Positions 32,664 through 42,048 of a stretch of 64,000 nucleotides of DNA are shown in pieces. Made by a program: the position numbers and the translations under genes. How positions within the stretch are numbered: the stretch's first letter is position 1; each line of letters opens with the position of its first letter. Source of the DNA: Micropruina glycogenica (lineage in GTDB: Bacteria > Actinomycetota > Actinomycetes > Propionibacteriales > Propionibacteriaceae); assembly GCF_039524395.1 (NCBI RefSeq), contig NZ_BAAAGO010000042.1, one strand, 5' to 3'. Below the pieces are notes generated by a model, which saw only the letters and a list, made by a program, of their open reading frames with translations, searched no databases and was not told the DNA's origin.

Positions 32664-35492
32664 TCACGGCTGGCTCAACGCCACCATCTCGACGTGCTCA
32701 CCGTCGCGCAGCACCAGCCTGACCCGCAGGTCGCTCGTGCCCTCAGTCTTCGACGGTGCCCCGAACCACAGTTGTCGGCTCACCCGGCGTCCGGCACCGA
32801 TATGGGTCGGACGGCTGGGCAACCCACCGAGCGCGGAGCGTCCGGCCAGGCTCGCCTCCACGATCTGGACGGCCTCGGCCGCTACCAGCCCGTGGTTGCT
32901 CACCGTGACCCGCACCAGCACCTGATCGCCGGCCACACGCAGCACCCTGGCCCGCACCTGCAGATCGTTCAGGTCGTCGGCGGGCACGGGTTCGTAAACC
33001 TCGCCTCGAACCGAGGTGTCGACGGGAACGATCGCGAGGCGATTGCCCCGATCGGCGACGTTCGCGTGCGGCGGCATCGGCGCACCGCCCGGCGGGCTGC
33101 CCGCAGCGACCTCGGGGCCGTACGGGGGCTGCACATGCTCGCAGTTGGAGTCGTCCGGCGACGTCCAGTCACCTGTCAGTTGTGGCCAACCGTTCTGGGC
33201 GGTCAGCACGTCGCCGAGACTGACCAGCAGCGGGTAGACAGGCCCGCCGATGTCGGCGGAGTCGGGTCCGAACAACAGTTGCATTGTGGCCGGCAGCACC
33301 ATCGAGGGAGCCCGCATAGGGCCGTCGTAGTGCGACGTGAAGTAGGTTGCGCAAACCTCACCGGTGCCACTGAGATCCCAGAACCACTCGTTGGTCACGT
33401 AGTCGGCGTAACTCGGGTCGTTCTGCCAGGTGATGGCCGTCGGGTTAACCGACCAGCGCCACTGTGCCGGCAGCACCAGCGCCTGCCAGCACGACACCGC
33501 GTAGCTCTGGACGGCGGCCAACTCCATTGCGCCTTCGCCGCCGTCCCAGTTCCAGGCCGGACTGCCGCTCTGCAGTTGCCCGCCGATGGCTGCCAGCATG
33601 CCGTAGTCGCCGACCACCGGTGCCGTGGAGTAGCCGCCCGTAATGGCGAGCTGTTGACCCTGCTGGAGTTGCTGCGCGCTGGTGAACGCATTGGTGAGTT
33701 CCGCCTGCAGTTGCACCACGTCACCCTGCAGGGGCCCGGACGACCAACTGCCTGCCGCTGCCGTGCAGGCCGTGGCCAGTACGCCCGCCACGGCCGAGGC
33801 CAGTGGCGCGGCCACGCCGAGCACGGCCCAGGCGATGTTGAAGGCGATGGAAAGCAGCGACAGTTCGGCCGAGGTGCTGTCCTGGTCGAGTTGGAGCGTG
33901 CCGCACACGGTCGAAAGCCCCATGTTCTGGTCAAGATAGGTGGCGGTCGTCAGTCCACTGACGTTGCCGTACCAGCCGTTCACCGCGATGGCCCAACCCA
34001 CCTCGGCGGCGAGCTGGGTGACCGTCTCGTTCCACACCGTGGGCGACCCGGTGTAGCTGGGTGGCGGCGCAGGGATCGGCTTGGTGATCAACGTGCTGGC
34101 CGCATGGGTCAACGCCGAGGAGTCGTTGTAGATGTTGCGCACCTGCAGCCCAGCCGAAAGGCCCAGCAGTTCGGCTACGGCCTGGTAGGCGTCGTCGTTC
34201 AGGTTTGGCCAGGGTGCCGTGGTCGCCACCCAGCCCGAGGTCGCGTAGCGGTAGGTGAGCATCGAGTAGGCCGACCGTGCGATCAGCACCGCGACGGTGG
34301 ACGACGCACGACCGCTCGTCGTGGCCCCGGCCAGCACGCTTGCGGTACGAATCGTGCTGTAGTACTGCGGCAGGTTCCAGCCGTCGGCGTCCGAGAACAT
34401 CGGACCGTAGGTGAGCTGCTGCCACGCCTGATCAACCAACTTCCATACCGCGATCTGCGTGTTGTTGCGGGCGAACAGCTCGTCGGCACCGTCGCCGTCG
34501 AGGTCCGCGCACTGAATGGTGGTGTAGTACTGCGGCAGGTTCCAGGCGTCCACGTCGGGCATCAGCGGCCCGGGCGGCAGCCCGGCCCAGCCGTCGTCGG
34601 TGAGCTTCCACGCCTCGATCTGGGTGTTGTTGCGGGCCAGCAGCTCGGCCGCGCCGTCACCGTCGAGGTCGGCGAACTGAATGGTGGTGTAGTACTGCGG
34701 CTGGTTCCAGCCGTCGGCGTCTGCCATCGACGGGCCGAACGGGAGCCCCTGCCAGCCCGACGCGGTCAGCTTCCACACCTGTAGCTGCTGGTTGTCACGG
34801 CCGACCAGCTCGGCACTGCCGTCGCCGTCCACGTCGGCGCACTGAATGGTGGCGTAGTACTGCGGCAGGTTCCAGCTGGCGGCGTCCGACCAGCCCGGGC
34901 CGTCCGGCAAGGCCACGAACCCCGTCGCGGTGAGTTTCCACGCCACGATGCCGGTCGTGCCGCGGGCCAGCAACTCGGCGCTGCCGTCGCCGTCGAGGTC
35001 GGCGCACTGAAGGGTGGTGTAGGTCTCGGCACCGTCCCAGGAGCCGTCGGCCAGAGGGTCGGAACCGCAAGGGACTTCGCTCCAGACTCCTGTGGTCGGG
35101 TCGTAGCTCCAGACCTCGGTGCCGTTCGGGCCGTGGCCGAACAGTTCCGCGCGTCCGTCACCGTTGAGGTCCGCGGCCTGAATCGTCGCGTAGTAGCACT
35201 CCGCCGCCCAGCCGGCGGCGTCGCTCCAGGCGGGGCCGGGCGGCAACGAGATCCACTGGCCGGTTACGGGGTCGTAGCTGTAGGCGTTGATGCCGGCCGG
35301 CCCGCGGCAGATCAGCTCGTCCTGCCCGTCGCCGTCGAGGTCGGCCGACTGCACGGTGTGACAGGTGAGTCGGCTCGCGGTCTGAATGGTCTCGTAGTAC
35401 TGCGGCCAGTCGAAGTTCATGCCGTCGCTGAGCATGGGCAGCGCCAACAGCCCACTGCCAGCGGAACCTAAGGCCATCGTCGCCTCGCTCAT
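32664..35492 (-). CDS. Large FG-GAP/VCBS repeat protein
   Basis: 942 residues of unknown role. Residues about 28-400 hold six full repeats of about 55-60 residues plus a seventh half, with consensus W-x-PQYY-x-TIQ-x-ADLDGDG-x-x-EL and WKL-x-x-x-GW-x-x-LP. The DxDGDG loops are calcium-binding and the set probably folds as a seven-bladed beta-propeller. The middle (about 420-790) has Trp/Tyr-rich stretches, with one hydrophobic segment near 555-590 (FNIAWAVLGVAAPLASAVAG). The end (about 845-942) looks like a CARDB-type beta-sandwich (VRVTVSNHGLVAAEAVQIVE). No signal peptide is evident (MSEATMALGSAGSGLLALPM). The central domain is not one I recognise. Confidence 0.75.
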   Translation of the reverse strand: MSEATMALGSAGSGLLALPMLSDGMNFDWPQYYETIQTASRLTCHTVQSADLDGDGQDELICRGPAGINAYSYDPVTGQWISLPPGPAWSDAAGWAAECYYATIQAADLNGDGRAELFGHGPNGTEVWSYDPTTGVWSEVPCGSDPLADGSWDGAETYTTLQCADLDGDGSAELLARGTTGIVAWKLTATGFVALPDGPGWSDAASWNLPQYYATIQCADVDGDGSAELVGRDNQQLQVWKLTASGWQGLPFGPSMADADGWNQPQYYTTIQFADLDGDGAAELLARNNTQIEAWKLTDDGWAGLPPGPLMPDVDAWNLPQYYTTIQCADLDGDGADELFARNNTQIAVWKLVDQAWQQLTYGPMFSDADGWNLPQYYSTIRTASVLAGATTSGRASSTVAVLIARSAYSMLTYRYATSGWVATTAPWPNLNDDAYQAVAELLGLSAGLQVRNIYNDSSALTHAASTLITKPIPAPPPSYTGSPTVWNETVTQLAAEVGWAIAVNGWYGNVSGLTTATYLDQNMGLSTVCGTLQLDQDSTSAELSLLSIAFNIAWAVLGVAAPLASAVAGVLATACTAAAGSWSSGPLQGDVVQLQAELTNAFTSAQQLQQGQQLAITGGYSTAPVVGDYGMLAAIGGQLQSGSPAWNWDGGEGAMELAAVQSYAVSCWQALVLPAQWRWSVNPTAITWQNDPSYADYVTNEWFWDLSGTGEVCATYFTSHYDGPMRAPSMVLPATMQLLFGPDSADIGGPVYPLLVSLGDVLTAQNGWPQLTGDWTSPDDSNCEHVQPPYGPEVAAGSPPGGAPMPPHANVADRGNRLAIVPVDTSVRGEVYEPVPADDLNDLQVRARVLRVAGDQVLVRVTVSNHGLVAAEAVQIVEASLAGRSALGGLPSRPTHIGAGRRVSRQLWFGAPSKTEGTSDLRVRLVLRDGEHVEMVALSQP

Positions 35493-35652
35493 CCGTCCAC
35501 GGGAGCAGCCCGACCCGGCTCCGTCGACCCTCGAAAGGAATCGCCGGAGCAGACCAGCGCCCGGGGTCCGGCGACGTTACCGATCGAGCGTAGCGATCAG
35601 TCCGCCACACCCACGATGGGTAACGTTGCCACCTTGCCGTGGGGTGAAGCCG

Positions 35653-36504
35653 TCAAGACGAAACGCCGACGGGGCAGTGCGCGTGCGCCAGCAGCCCCCG
35701 CGCCAGCCCACTCAGCCTGGCCGGGTGCACCCCCAGTACCAGGAGGTCGGCGGTTCTGCTGGCCGCGACCAGTTCGTCGATCGGCACCCCGGTGCGCACG
35801 GCGACCTCGATGGACGTGTCGGGGTACTGCTCGCGCAACGGCTGTAGGTGGGCCTCGATGGCGGCCGCCGTGGCCTTGAAGGCCGAGGTCGGAACCACGC
35901 CCTCGGTGGGCACCACGTGCACCACCTGCATGCTGCAGTGGCGACGGGCCGCCTCGCTCGCGGCCCACTGCAGGGCCGCCGTGTGCGGCGGCCACGCGCT
36001 GATGGCGACCGCCACCACGCCGTGGGCGTCGCCGGGTTCGTGTTGGCCGCTGTGCGACACCACGATCATCGGGCAGGCGGCCCGACCGGCCACCTGCACG
36101 CTGGTGGACCCGACGAACATGCGCTCCAGGCCGCCGATGGATCGACGGCCCATCACCAGCAGCGCGGCCTGCTCGCTGAGCCGAATCAGCACCTCGCCGG
36201 GCGCGCCCGTCACCACCTCGGCCACCACCCGCTCGGCCGGCAATCCGTCGGCCGCCACGAGGGCCTTGACGCGCTCGAGCACGGCCTGACCGGCCCGGTG
36301 CAGGTCGTCGTCGGTGGCGGCGACCGCCCACACGTAGCCGTTCACGATCACCACGGGATCCGTCGCGTACACCAGCCAGAGGTCCGATCCGTCGGCCAGC
36401 GCCTCGCGCACCGCGTACTTGACGGCCTTGAGACTGTCGTCCGATCCGTCGACGCCGACCAGAATGCGGCGCCTTGTCGTCATGCCAGATTCGTCAGTAC
36501 TCAT
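35653..36504 (-). CDS. Tandem universal stress protein
   Basis: 283 residues with two UspA domains. Domain 1 (about 13-150) keeps the ATP-binding pattern: ILVGVDGSDDSLKAVKYA and VMGRRSIGGLERMFVGSTS. Domain 2 (about 160-283) is degenerate at the phosphate loop (LLVLGVHPARLSGLARGLLA). Such tandem proteins respond to stress or energy state in actinobacteria. It has its own upstream region, 54 bases beyond the DUF1851 gene on the same strand; a link to the PTS operon is not evident. The 160 bases after its stop contain no gene. Confidence 0.92.
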   Translation of the reverse strand: MSTDESGMTTRRRILVGVDGSDDSLKAVKYAVREALADGSDLWLVYATDPVVIVNGYVWAVAATDDDLHRAGQAVLERVKALVAADGLPAERVVAEVVTGAPGEVLIRLSEQAALLVMGRRSIGGLERMFVGSTSVQVAGRAACPMIVVSHSGQHEPGDAHGVVAVAISAWPPHTAALQWAASEAARRHCSMQVVHVVPTEGVVPTSAFKATAAAIEAHLQPLREQYPDTSIEVAVRTGVPIDELVAASRTADLLVLGVHPARLSGLARGLLAHAHCPVGVSS

Positions 36505-36558
36505 ACTTCAACAGTGCTCTTCGAAAGCGTTCGCGGCAGCCGAATCGAGCAGATGCGG

Positions 36559-37029
36559 CTACTCGGCTTGGTCGAGCGAGAACCCGCTGATCGTGGTGCC
36601 GGGGGGAACGTCCTTGAGTTGCCGATGCAGCTGGCCGGCGATGCTCAGGGCCACCTCGAAGTCGCAGGCGGCGACGTTGTCGGCCTCGAACTGGCCGCCC
36701 AGAATCGGTGGCACCTTGAACGACAACACCTCGCTCTCGGACGGCTCGATGCCCGCTTCGGACGCCGCGTGCACCAGCCCGCCGAGCAGAAACCGGTCCT
36801 CGCCCTCGATGGTGTTGAGGGCGTCCTGCAGTTCGGCCGGATTGTTCCATTCCCGCGTCAGGGTGCCTTCGATGGTGTCGAGAAACCACACGCCCTCTGC
36901 GGTGTACAAAAACGCGTCGCCGAAGGCCGAGAACGCCAGCGGCGCCAGGTCGTCCAGGCCGGGCAGCCAGAGCCATTCTTCGAGGGCTGCGGCTGCGGTT
37001 TCGGGTGCGAACTGGCGAATCAACTGCAT
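36559..37029 (-). CDS. DUF1851 / Tdi1-like protein
   Basis: 156 residues of the DUF1851 family, which includes the immunity protein Tdi1. Seen: GLDDLAPLAFSAFGDAFLYT, GVWFLDTIEGTLTREW, LLGGLVHAASEAGIEPSESE, and VPPILGGQFEADNVAACDFE, all typical of the family. No partner toxin is visible nearby. It lies 16 bases after the antiterminator gene on the same strand, as the last gene of the PTS operon. Confidence 0.8.
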   Translation of the reverse strand: MQLIRQFAPETAAAALEEWLWLPGLDDLAPLAFSAFGDAFLYTAEGVWFLDTIEGTLTREWNNPAELQDALNTIEGEDRFLLGGLVHAASEAGIEPSESEVLSFKVPPILGGQFEADNVAACDFEVALSIAGQLHRQLKDVPPGTTISGFSLDQAE

Positions 37030-37045
37030 CGCACCACGGTAGCGA

Positions 37046-37882
37046 TTAACGATCGGGCGTGGTCACCCGGGCGACGTGCAGGGCCAGGTACGACACCTCG
37101 TCGGGGGTGAGGGCAGCGCCCATGCGTAGTTCCAGCAGGCCGGCCAGCCGGACGGCGCAGTCGGTGGCGGCCGGAAACGACTCGCGAATGGCGGCGCCCA
37201 CCAGCGACGGTTCGGCGTCCAGCTGCTTGTGCTGATGGATACGTACGAACAGGTAGCGCAGGTGGGTGATGAACCGGCCGACGTTGACGCCCCCCGAGTC
37301 GAGCGTGACGTCGAACCGCTCTTCGATCACCCGCACCATTTGCTGAATGACACCGGTCATCTTGTAGGTGTACGACAGGTCGCCAGTGGCGAAACCCACG
37401 TTCACCAGATGTAACGCCAGGCCGACTGCTTCGTCTTGCGGCAGTTGCACGCCGCTGTGCACGTTGATCGCGCTCACTAGGGCCTCGGCCTGGGCGTACT
37501 CCTCGGCGTAGAGGTGTTTCACCTCGGCCAGCATCGGGTAGTTGATCTGCATGCCCAGGTTGATGCGCCGCAACGCGAAACCCACGTGGTCGGCCAGTGC
37601 GATCACGGTGGCGGGGTTGCGGCTCACCGCGTCGAGCCCGACGTCGGCCAGGGCGGCGCTGACCAGTTGAATGTGTTCGGGCGGAATGCCGGCGAGCAGT
37701 TCAGCCAGGTGGTCGGGGTCGCGGCCGTCCAGCGGCACGAACGTGCGGACGATCTTGCTGGTGTCGACCTGCTGCCCGGGGCGCGCCTGGAACCCCAGGC
37801 CGCGGCCGGTGAGAATGACGTCGCGGCCGTGCTCGTCCAGCGCCAGGACGAGGTTGTTGTTGAACACCCGCAGGATTTCCAT
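37046..37882 (-). CDS. licT: BglG/LicT-family transcriptional antiterminator
   Basis: 278 residues. RNA-binding CAT domain at 1-55 (MEILRVFNNNLVLALDEHGR, then LTGRGLGFQ), then two PRD domains with the regulatory histidines in LADHVGFALRRIN, LALHLVNVGF, FITHLRYLF and LALHVARV. It is phosphorylated by the PTS: without substrate it is kept inactive; with substrate it binds the RAT in the leader of the PTS gene and prevents termination. It lies downstream of the PTS gene it controls, 56 bases away, and the RAT and overlapping terminator are visible at 40063-40119. Confidence 0.94.
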   Translation of the reverse strand: MEILRVFNNNLVLALDEHGRDVILTGRGLGFQARPGQQVDTSKIVRTFVPLDGRDPDHLAELLAGIPPEHIQLVSAALADVGLDAVSRNPATVIALADHVGFALRRINLGMQINYPMLAEVKHLYAEEYAQAEALVSAINVHSGVQLPQDEAVGLALHLVNVGFATGDLSYTYKMTGVIQQMVRVIEERFDVTLDSGGVNVGRFITHLRYLFVRIHQHKQLDAEPSLVGAAIRESFPAATDCAVRLAGLLELRMGAALTPDEVSYLALHVARVTTPDR

Positions 37883-37938
37883 GGTTGCAGCGTGCGGGGC
37901 GGCTCAGCGTGCTGAGCCGCCCCGGTTAGCTTCCTCTC

Positions 37939-40002
37939 TCAGACCTCGACGTCGATGATGGTGTCGCCGAGCCCGACGTCACGTGCGCCGACCGGCGCCA
38001 CCGACTTGAGCGTCGCGGTGTTGATCACCACGACGATCGTTGTGGGGTCGAACCCCGCTTCTTTGACGGCGTCGAGATCGACGGTGGCCAACAGGTCACC
38101 CTCTTCGACGCGCATGTCTTTGCTCACGTCGAGCTTGAAGCCCTTGCCCTCCATCTGCACCGTGTCGATGCCGACGTGCACGAGCACCTCGACCCCGTCG
38201 TCGGTCTTGATGCCGAAGGCATGGCCCGTGTCGGCCACGGTGACCATGGTGCCGGCCACCGGTGCCGTGACGTGACCGTCGGTCGGCACGATGCCGACGC
38301 CGTCGCCCAGCGCCTTGGAGGCGAACACCTTGTCGTTGACCTCGGCGAGCGGCACCACCTTGCCGGCCACCGGAGCACCCACGGTGCGGGTGGCGACCAT
38401 GGTGGCGACGGCGGCGGGGGCTGCGGCAGCGGCGGCCGCGGGAGCGGCGGCCACGCCGGACTCTTGCTCGGCAACCGTCAGGTGGCCACCGGCGGCGGCG
38501 AGCTGGGCCTCGAACTCGGCCTTCTGCTCAGGCGTGCGGTAGTCGCTGATGATGACCAGCATCATCGCCACGACGAACGCGGCCGCGATCGAGATCGCGT
38601 ACACCCACATCGGGCTGAACACCGGAATGGTCAGCAGCGAGGTGAAGGCGAACGCGCCGGTCTTCACGGTGCCGAAGATCCAACCCAGAATGCCGATGGT
38701 CACGCCACCGACCGCACAGCCCACCAGCATGCGCGGGTAGATGCGCTTGTAGCGCAGGTGGATGCCGTAGAGGGACGGCTCAGAGATGCCGCCCAGCAGG
38801 CCGGCGGCCAAGGCGCCGATCGCGGTCTGCCGCACCTCGTTGTCTTTGGCCCGACTGGCAACCACCAGCACACCGGCGGTGGCGCCGAAGCAGGCGAAGT
38901 TCCACGTACCCATGGGGCCCTGAATGAAGTCGTAGCCCAGGGTGCTGATGTTGGCCAGCATGAGGGCGTTGAGCGGCCAGTGCAGGCCCAGCGGAACCAG
39001 GAACGGGTAGAGCATCGGAATCAGCACCGCGAACAGCAACGGAACGGTGTTGTTCAGCCACGCCAATCCGGCACCGAGGCCGCTACCGATCCAGATGCCG
39101 AGGGGGCCGATCAGGAAGCCGGTGACCGGCACCATGATCAGCAGCGAGAAGAACGGCACGAACACCATCTGCAGGTTCTCGGGGAAGATGCGGTTCAGGA
39201 AGCGGTAGAGCACGGCCAGCAGGGCGACCATGATCAGCGGCACGAACACCTGGCCGCCGTAGCCGTTGAGCTGCATCGGCAACCCGAAGATCGTGGCCAC
39301 ACACTGATCGGTGCCCAGGGTCGGGTTCGTGGTGCAGACGGTGCCGGCCGACTCGACTGCCGCGTCACTCGACAGCGACAGGAACTCGGGGGTGAACAGC
39401 GCGGCCATGATGGCCCCACCGATCCACGGGTCGACCTTGAGCGCCTTGGAGGCGTTGTAGGCGACCATGATCGGCAGGAAGTACAGCACCGAGCGCCACA
39501 TCGAGTCCCAGAACACCCAGGTGGCGCCCGCCTCGGTGAGGCGGTCGACGCCCTGGAAGGGCACGATGTGCAGCGCGTCCAGCACGGCGGCGATGGCGAT
39601 GATCAGCGACGAACCGAGCAGCACGCCGAGCAGCGGCCTGAACGAGTTCGACAAGTACTCGAAAAACGCATCGAGCCAGGCCACCTTGCCACGGGCCTTG
39701 GCGCGCTCGGCGGCCTTCACGTCGGCGTCGGACAGCGTTGCCTTGCCGGCACCGGCCATCGAGGGCAGGTGCATGATGTCGGCGTAGGTGTTGGCGACGG
39801 CGCCGCCGATCACCACCTGGTAGCGGTCACCGCTTTGGGGTACGGCGCCGAGCACGCCCGGAATCTTTTCCAGCGCGCTCTGGTCGACCACGCTGGCATC
39901 CTTCAGTTCGAAGCGAAGCCGGGTGGCGCAGTGGGTAAGGGCAGAAATATTGCCGGGACCGCCAACTTGCTCGACGATCTGTTCGGCAGTAGTGGACGCC
40001 AT
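37939..40002 (-). CDS. Beta-glucoside-type PTS transporter, EIIBCA
   Basis: 687 residues: EIIB at 1-85 with phosphorylated Cys25 (ALTHCATRLRF), EIIC membrane domain at about 105-470 (many hydrophobic helices), and EIIA at about 540-687 with active His near 609 (VEVLVHVGIDTVQMEGKGF). It imports and phosphorylates a sugar, probably a beta-glucoside or trehalose/sucrose-type disaccharide. The BCA order and the LicT-type regulator favour a beta-glucoside. No phospho-beta-glucosidase lies in the window, so the phosphorylated sugar must be split by an enzyme encoded elsewhere. Confidence 0.94.
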   Translation of the reverse strand: MASTTAEQIVEQVGGPGNISALTHCATRLRFELKDASVVDQSALEKIPGVLGAVPQSGDRYQVVIGGAVANTYADIMHLPSMAGAGKATLSDADVKAAERAKARGKVAWLDAFFEYLSNSFRPLLGVLLGSSLIIAIAAVLDALHIVPFQGVDRLTEAGATWVFWDSMWRSVLYFLPIMVAYNASKALKVDPWIGGAIMAALFTPEFLSLSSDAAVESAGTVCTTNPTLGTDQCVATIFGLPMQLNGYGGQVFVPLIMVALLAVLYRFLNRIFPENLQMVFVPFFSLLIMVPVTGFLIGPLGIWIGSGLGAGLAWLNNTVPLLFAVLIPMLYPFLVPLGLHWPLNALMLANISTLGYDFIQGPMGTWNFACFGATAGVLVVASRAKDNEVRQTAIGALAAGLLGGISEPSLYGIHLRYKRIYPRMLVGCAVGGVTIGILGWIFGTVKTGAFAFTSLLTIPVFSPMWVYAISIAAAFVVAMMLVIISDYRTPEQKAEFEAQLAAAGGHLTVAEQESGVAAAPAAAAAAAPAAVATMVATRTVGAPVAGKVVPLAEVNDKVFASKALGDGVGIVPTDGHVTAPVAGTMVTVADTGHAFGIKTDDGVEVLVHVGIDTVQMEGKGFKLDVSKDMRVEEGDLLATVDLDAVKEAGFDPTTIVVVINTATLKSVAPVGARDVGLGDTIIDVEV

Positions 40003-40054
40003 TGTCAGGTTCCTATCTACTCGTTTGGAGGATCTATGGGATTACCGTCAGAAA

Positions 40055-40094
40055 CAAAAAACGACCCGAGTTGCACCCCTGTGCATCTCAGGTC
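40055..40094 (-). terminator. Leader terminator of the PTS operon
   Basis: On the minus strand GACCTGAG pairs with CTCGGGTC, with an inner TGCAC/GTGCA stem, followed by GTTTTTTG (the A run at 40056-40061). Its 5' arm overlaps the end of the RAT, so the two structures exclude each other. Confidence 0.85.
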
Positions 40095-40119
40095 TTGCCC
40101 CTGCCGGGTAACAACCCTT
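40091..40119 (-). promoter_or_regulatory. Ribonucleic antiterminator (RAT) for LicT
   Basis: Minus strand GGGTTGTTACCCGG then CAGGGGCAAGACCT fits the BglG/LicT RAT pattern (GGATTGTTAC ... GCAGGCAAAACC). It shares its last four bases with the first terminator arm. LicT bound here would free the RNA polymerase to read into the PTS gene. Confidence 0.85.
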
Positions 40120-40232
40120 TCTTGGTGAGCCCTGCGGCTCGTTCTGCACACTAGCACCATCACCGCAAGCCGGCACAGCGTTTGGTATTTCGACACGCAG
40201 GCGCGCGTTGTCGGATTCACAAGGGCTGCGCG

Positions 40233-40715
40233 TCACCGATCGGGAGGCGGTGGCGGAAGGGAGCCGCTGCTCGGAACGTCGCCCGGCCAGATCAACAGCA
40301 CCCGGCAGGGCGCGTGATCGACCACGAACCGGGTGTGCTTGCCCAAGCTGTGCGGGCCCAACCGGCTGCGGTCGCCGTCGCGGCCGATCACCAGATAGTC
40401 GACCTCGTCGGCGACGGCCGTGACGATGCGCTCAGGAAAGCCTGTTTCGAGCCGGACGGTCGCGGGCCGTCCGAGCCGTTCGGCGGCCTGGTCGAGCATC
40501 TGCTGGGCGGCCTCTTCGGACCACTGGTGCAGTTGCTCCTCCGACCTCCGCACCCGACCCCGGCCCATCAGCGAGCCGAAACCCTCGCGCGGGGGGCGTC
40601 CGGCTTCGAGGACGTGAATGAGCATCACCTCGGCCTGGTCGTCGCCGATCAGGTCGCGGGCAGCGTCGATGGTGGCGGGCCAGGTGCCCTCGGTCACCCA
40701 CACGGCGAGCCTCAT
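40233..40715 (-). CDS. Universal stress protein (single domain)
   Basis: 160 residues: MRLAVWVTEGTWPATIDAAR, AEVMLIHVLEAGRP, a helical stretch with SEEAAQQMLDQAAERLG, then VDYLVIGRDGDRSRLGPHSL and FVVDHAPCRVLLIWPGD. The ATP-binding glycines are only partly conserved. The ATG at 40715 overlaps the stop of the permease gene, so it is co-translated and may regulate that transporter. USP-transporter pairing is known for Na+/H+ and other antiporters. Confidence 0.87.
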   Translation of the reverse strand: MRLAVWVTEGTWPATIDAARDLIGDDQAEVMLIHVLEAGRPPREGFGSLMGRGRVRRSEEQLHQWSEEAAQQMLDQAAERLGRPATVRLETGFPERIVTAVADEVDYLVIGRDGDRSRLGPHSLGKHTRFVVDHAPCRVLLIWPGDVPSSGSLPPPPPDR

Positions 40716-41962
40716 CACGAGCCTCCGATCAGCAGCAGTGAACCCCACAGTGCCACCACCCCGACGATGATCGCCAGGGGAGTGGCCAGCAGGCCAAGCA
40801 GGGTGAACTCTTGAATGGGCGTCTCGTGATCGTGCGCCTGAACGATGCGCCGCCACAGTAGGGTGGCCAGCGACCCGACGTAGGTGAGGTTGGGGCCGAC
40901 GTTCACGCCGATCAGCACCGCGAGTACGGCCCCGGTGCCGGCCTGGGCCGCGAACGGCAGCAGCGCCAGCACGGCGGGCAGGTTGTTCACCACGTTGGCC
41001 AGCAGGGCGGCCAGGCCGGCCCACAGCAGCAGGGCCACCAATGACTGGCCCTGCGGCACGATGGCTCCGATCGCGTCGCCGAGCCCGCCCTCGACGACGG
41101 CCGTCACCACGATGCCCAGCGACAGGACGAACCCGAGAAAGCCGAGGTTGATGAAGCCGGGCACGTCCTTCCACTCGACCTGCCCGAGTTTCAGCGCGCG
41201 CACCAGCATCACCAGCGCGCCGGCCAGCGCGACCCAAGCCGCCTCGATGCCCACGAACGAGGCGACCACGAACCCGGCCAGGGTGAACGCGAGCACCGCG
41301 GCCGAGAAGCGGGGGAGCGGCGGCACCCCGGGCGGTTCGGGGTCGGTGGCCGGAATGGACAGATCACCGGCGAAGAACAGCCTGAAAGCCACGTATTCGA
41401 CGGCGATCACGGCCAGCCAGGGCAGGGCCATCAAGCCGGCGAAGCTCACAAAGGTGATCCCGGCGGCCGACATGGCCAGCAGGTTGGTCAGGTTCGACAC
41501 CGGCAGCAGCAACGAACCGGCGTTGGCCAGGTGCGTGCAGGCGTAGGCGTGCGGTTTGGGTCGCACGCCCATCTTCGAGGCGGTGGCGAAAACCACGGGG
41601 GTGAGCAGCACGACGGTGGCGTCCAGAGACAGCACCGCGGTCACCAGGGCGGCCAGAACGAACACGAACACCAGCAGCCGGTGGGCGTCGCCGCGGCTCT
41701 TGGCCGCCACGAGTGCGCCGGCGTAGCGAAACAGGCCGTCGGCGTCGCACAGTTCGCTGATGACCAGCACGGCGGCCAGAAACGCGACCACCGGAAACAG
41801 GTGTTCGATCTCGGCCCACGCCTGACCCCAACCCAGGGCACCAGTGAGCAGCGCGATCAGGGCGGCGGGTACCGCGGCCACCGCCTCGGGCAGCCCACGG
41901 GGGCGGATCACGGCGAAGCCCAGCACCACGACCAGCAGCGCAACCGAGATGACCTCGCCCAT
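40715..41962 (-). CDS. ArsB/NhaD-family (ion transporter superfamily) permease
   Basis: 415 residues, about eleven to twelve membrane helices. Family marks include LDATVVLLTPVVFATA, GSLLLPVSNLTNLLA, VNNLPAVLALLPFA and GVNVGPNLTYVGSLATLLW, shared by the ArsB, NhaD and SLC13-like transporters. ArsB would export arsenite, but no arsR or arsC is near, so the cargo may be another anion or Na+. I chose the ATG at 41962 (MGEVISVALL); the upstream extension is not membrane-like. Coupled to the USP gene by a one-base overlap. Confidence 0.86.
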   Translation of the reverse strand: MGEVISVALLVVVLGFAVIRPRGLPEAVAAVPAALIALLTGALGWGQAWAEIEHLFPVVAFLAAVLVISELCDADGLFRYAGALVAAKSRGDAHRLLVFVFVLAALVTAVLSLDATVVLLTPVVFATASKMGVRPKPHAYACTHLANAGSLLLPVSNLTNLLAMSAAGITFVSFAGLMALPWLAVIAVEYVAFRLFFAGDLSIPATDPEPPGVPPLPRFSAAVLAFTLAGFVVASFVGIEAAWVALAGALVMLVRALKLGQVEWKDVPGFINLGFLGFVLSLGIVVTAVVEGGLGDAIGAIVPQGQSLVALLLWAGLAALLANVVNNLPAVLALLPFAAQAGTGAVLAVLIGVNVGPNLTYVGSLATLLWRRIVQAHDHETPIQEFTLLGLLATPLAIIVGVVALWGSLLLIGGS

Positions 41963-42048
41963 GGGCGACGACCCTAGACCAGCCGGGTCGCGTCGTGCGC
42001 GGTGACACCGCTGGTCCACGCAGGGCGGGCGGTAACTCAGGTATCAGA

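Noticed and set aside
32625..34784. 719-residue plus-strand frame opposite the FG-GAP protein
   Set aside because: A shadow of the repeats; its own apparent periodicity comes from the DxDGDG units on the other strand.
38176..40128. 650-residue plus-strand open frame opposite the PTS gene
   Set aside because: Rich in His, Gln and Gly with no domain; it mirrors the EIIBCA gene, whose catalytic Cys and His are intact.
40715..41962. Arsenite resistance operon
   Set aside because: Permease resembles ArsB but no arsR, arsC or arsM is adjacent. The partner is a stress protein, so the cargo is left open.
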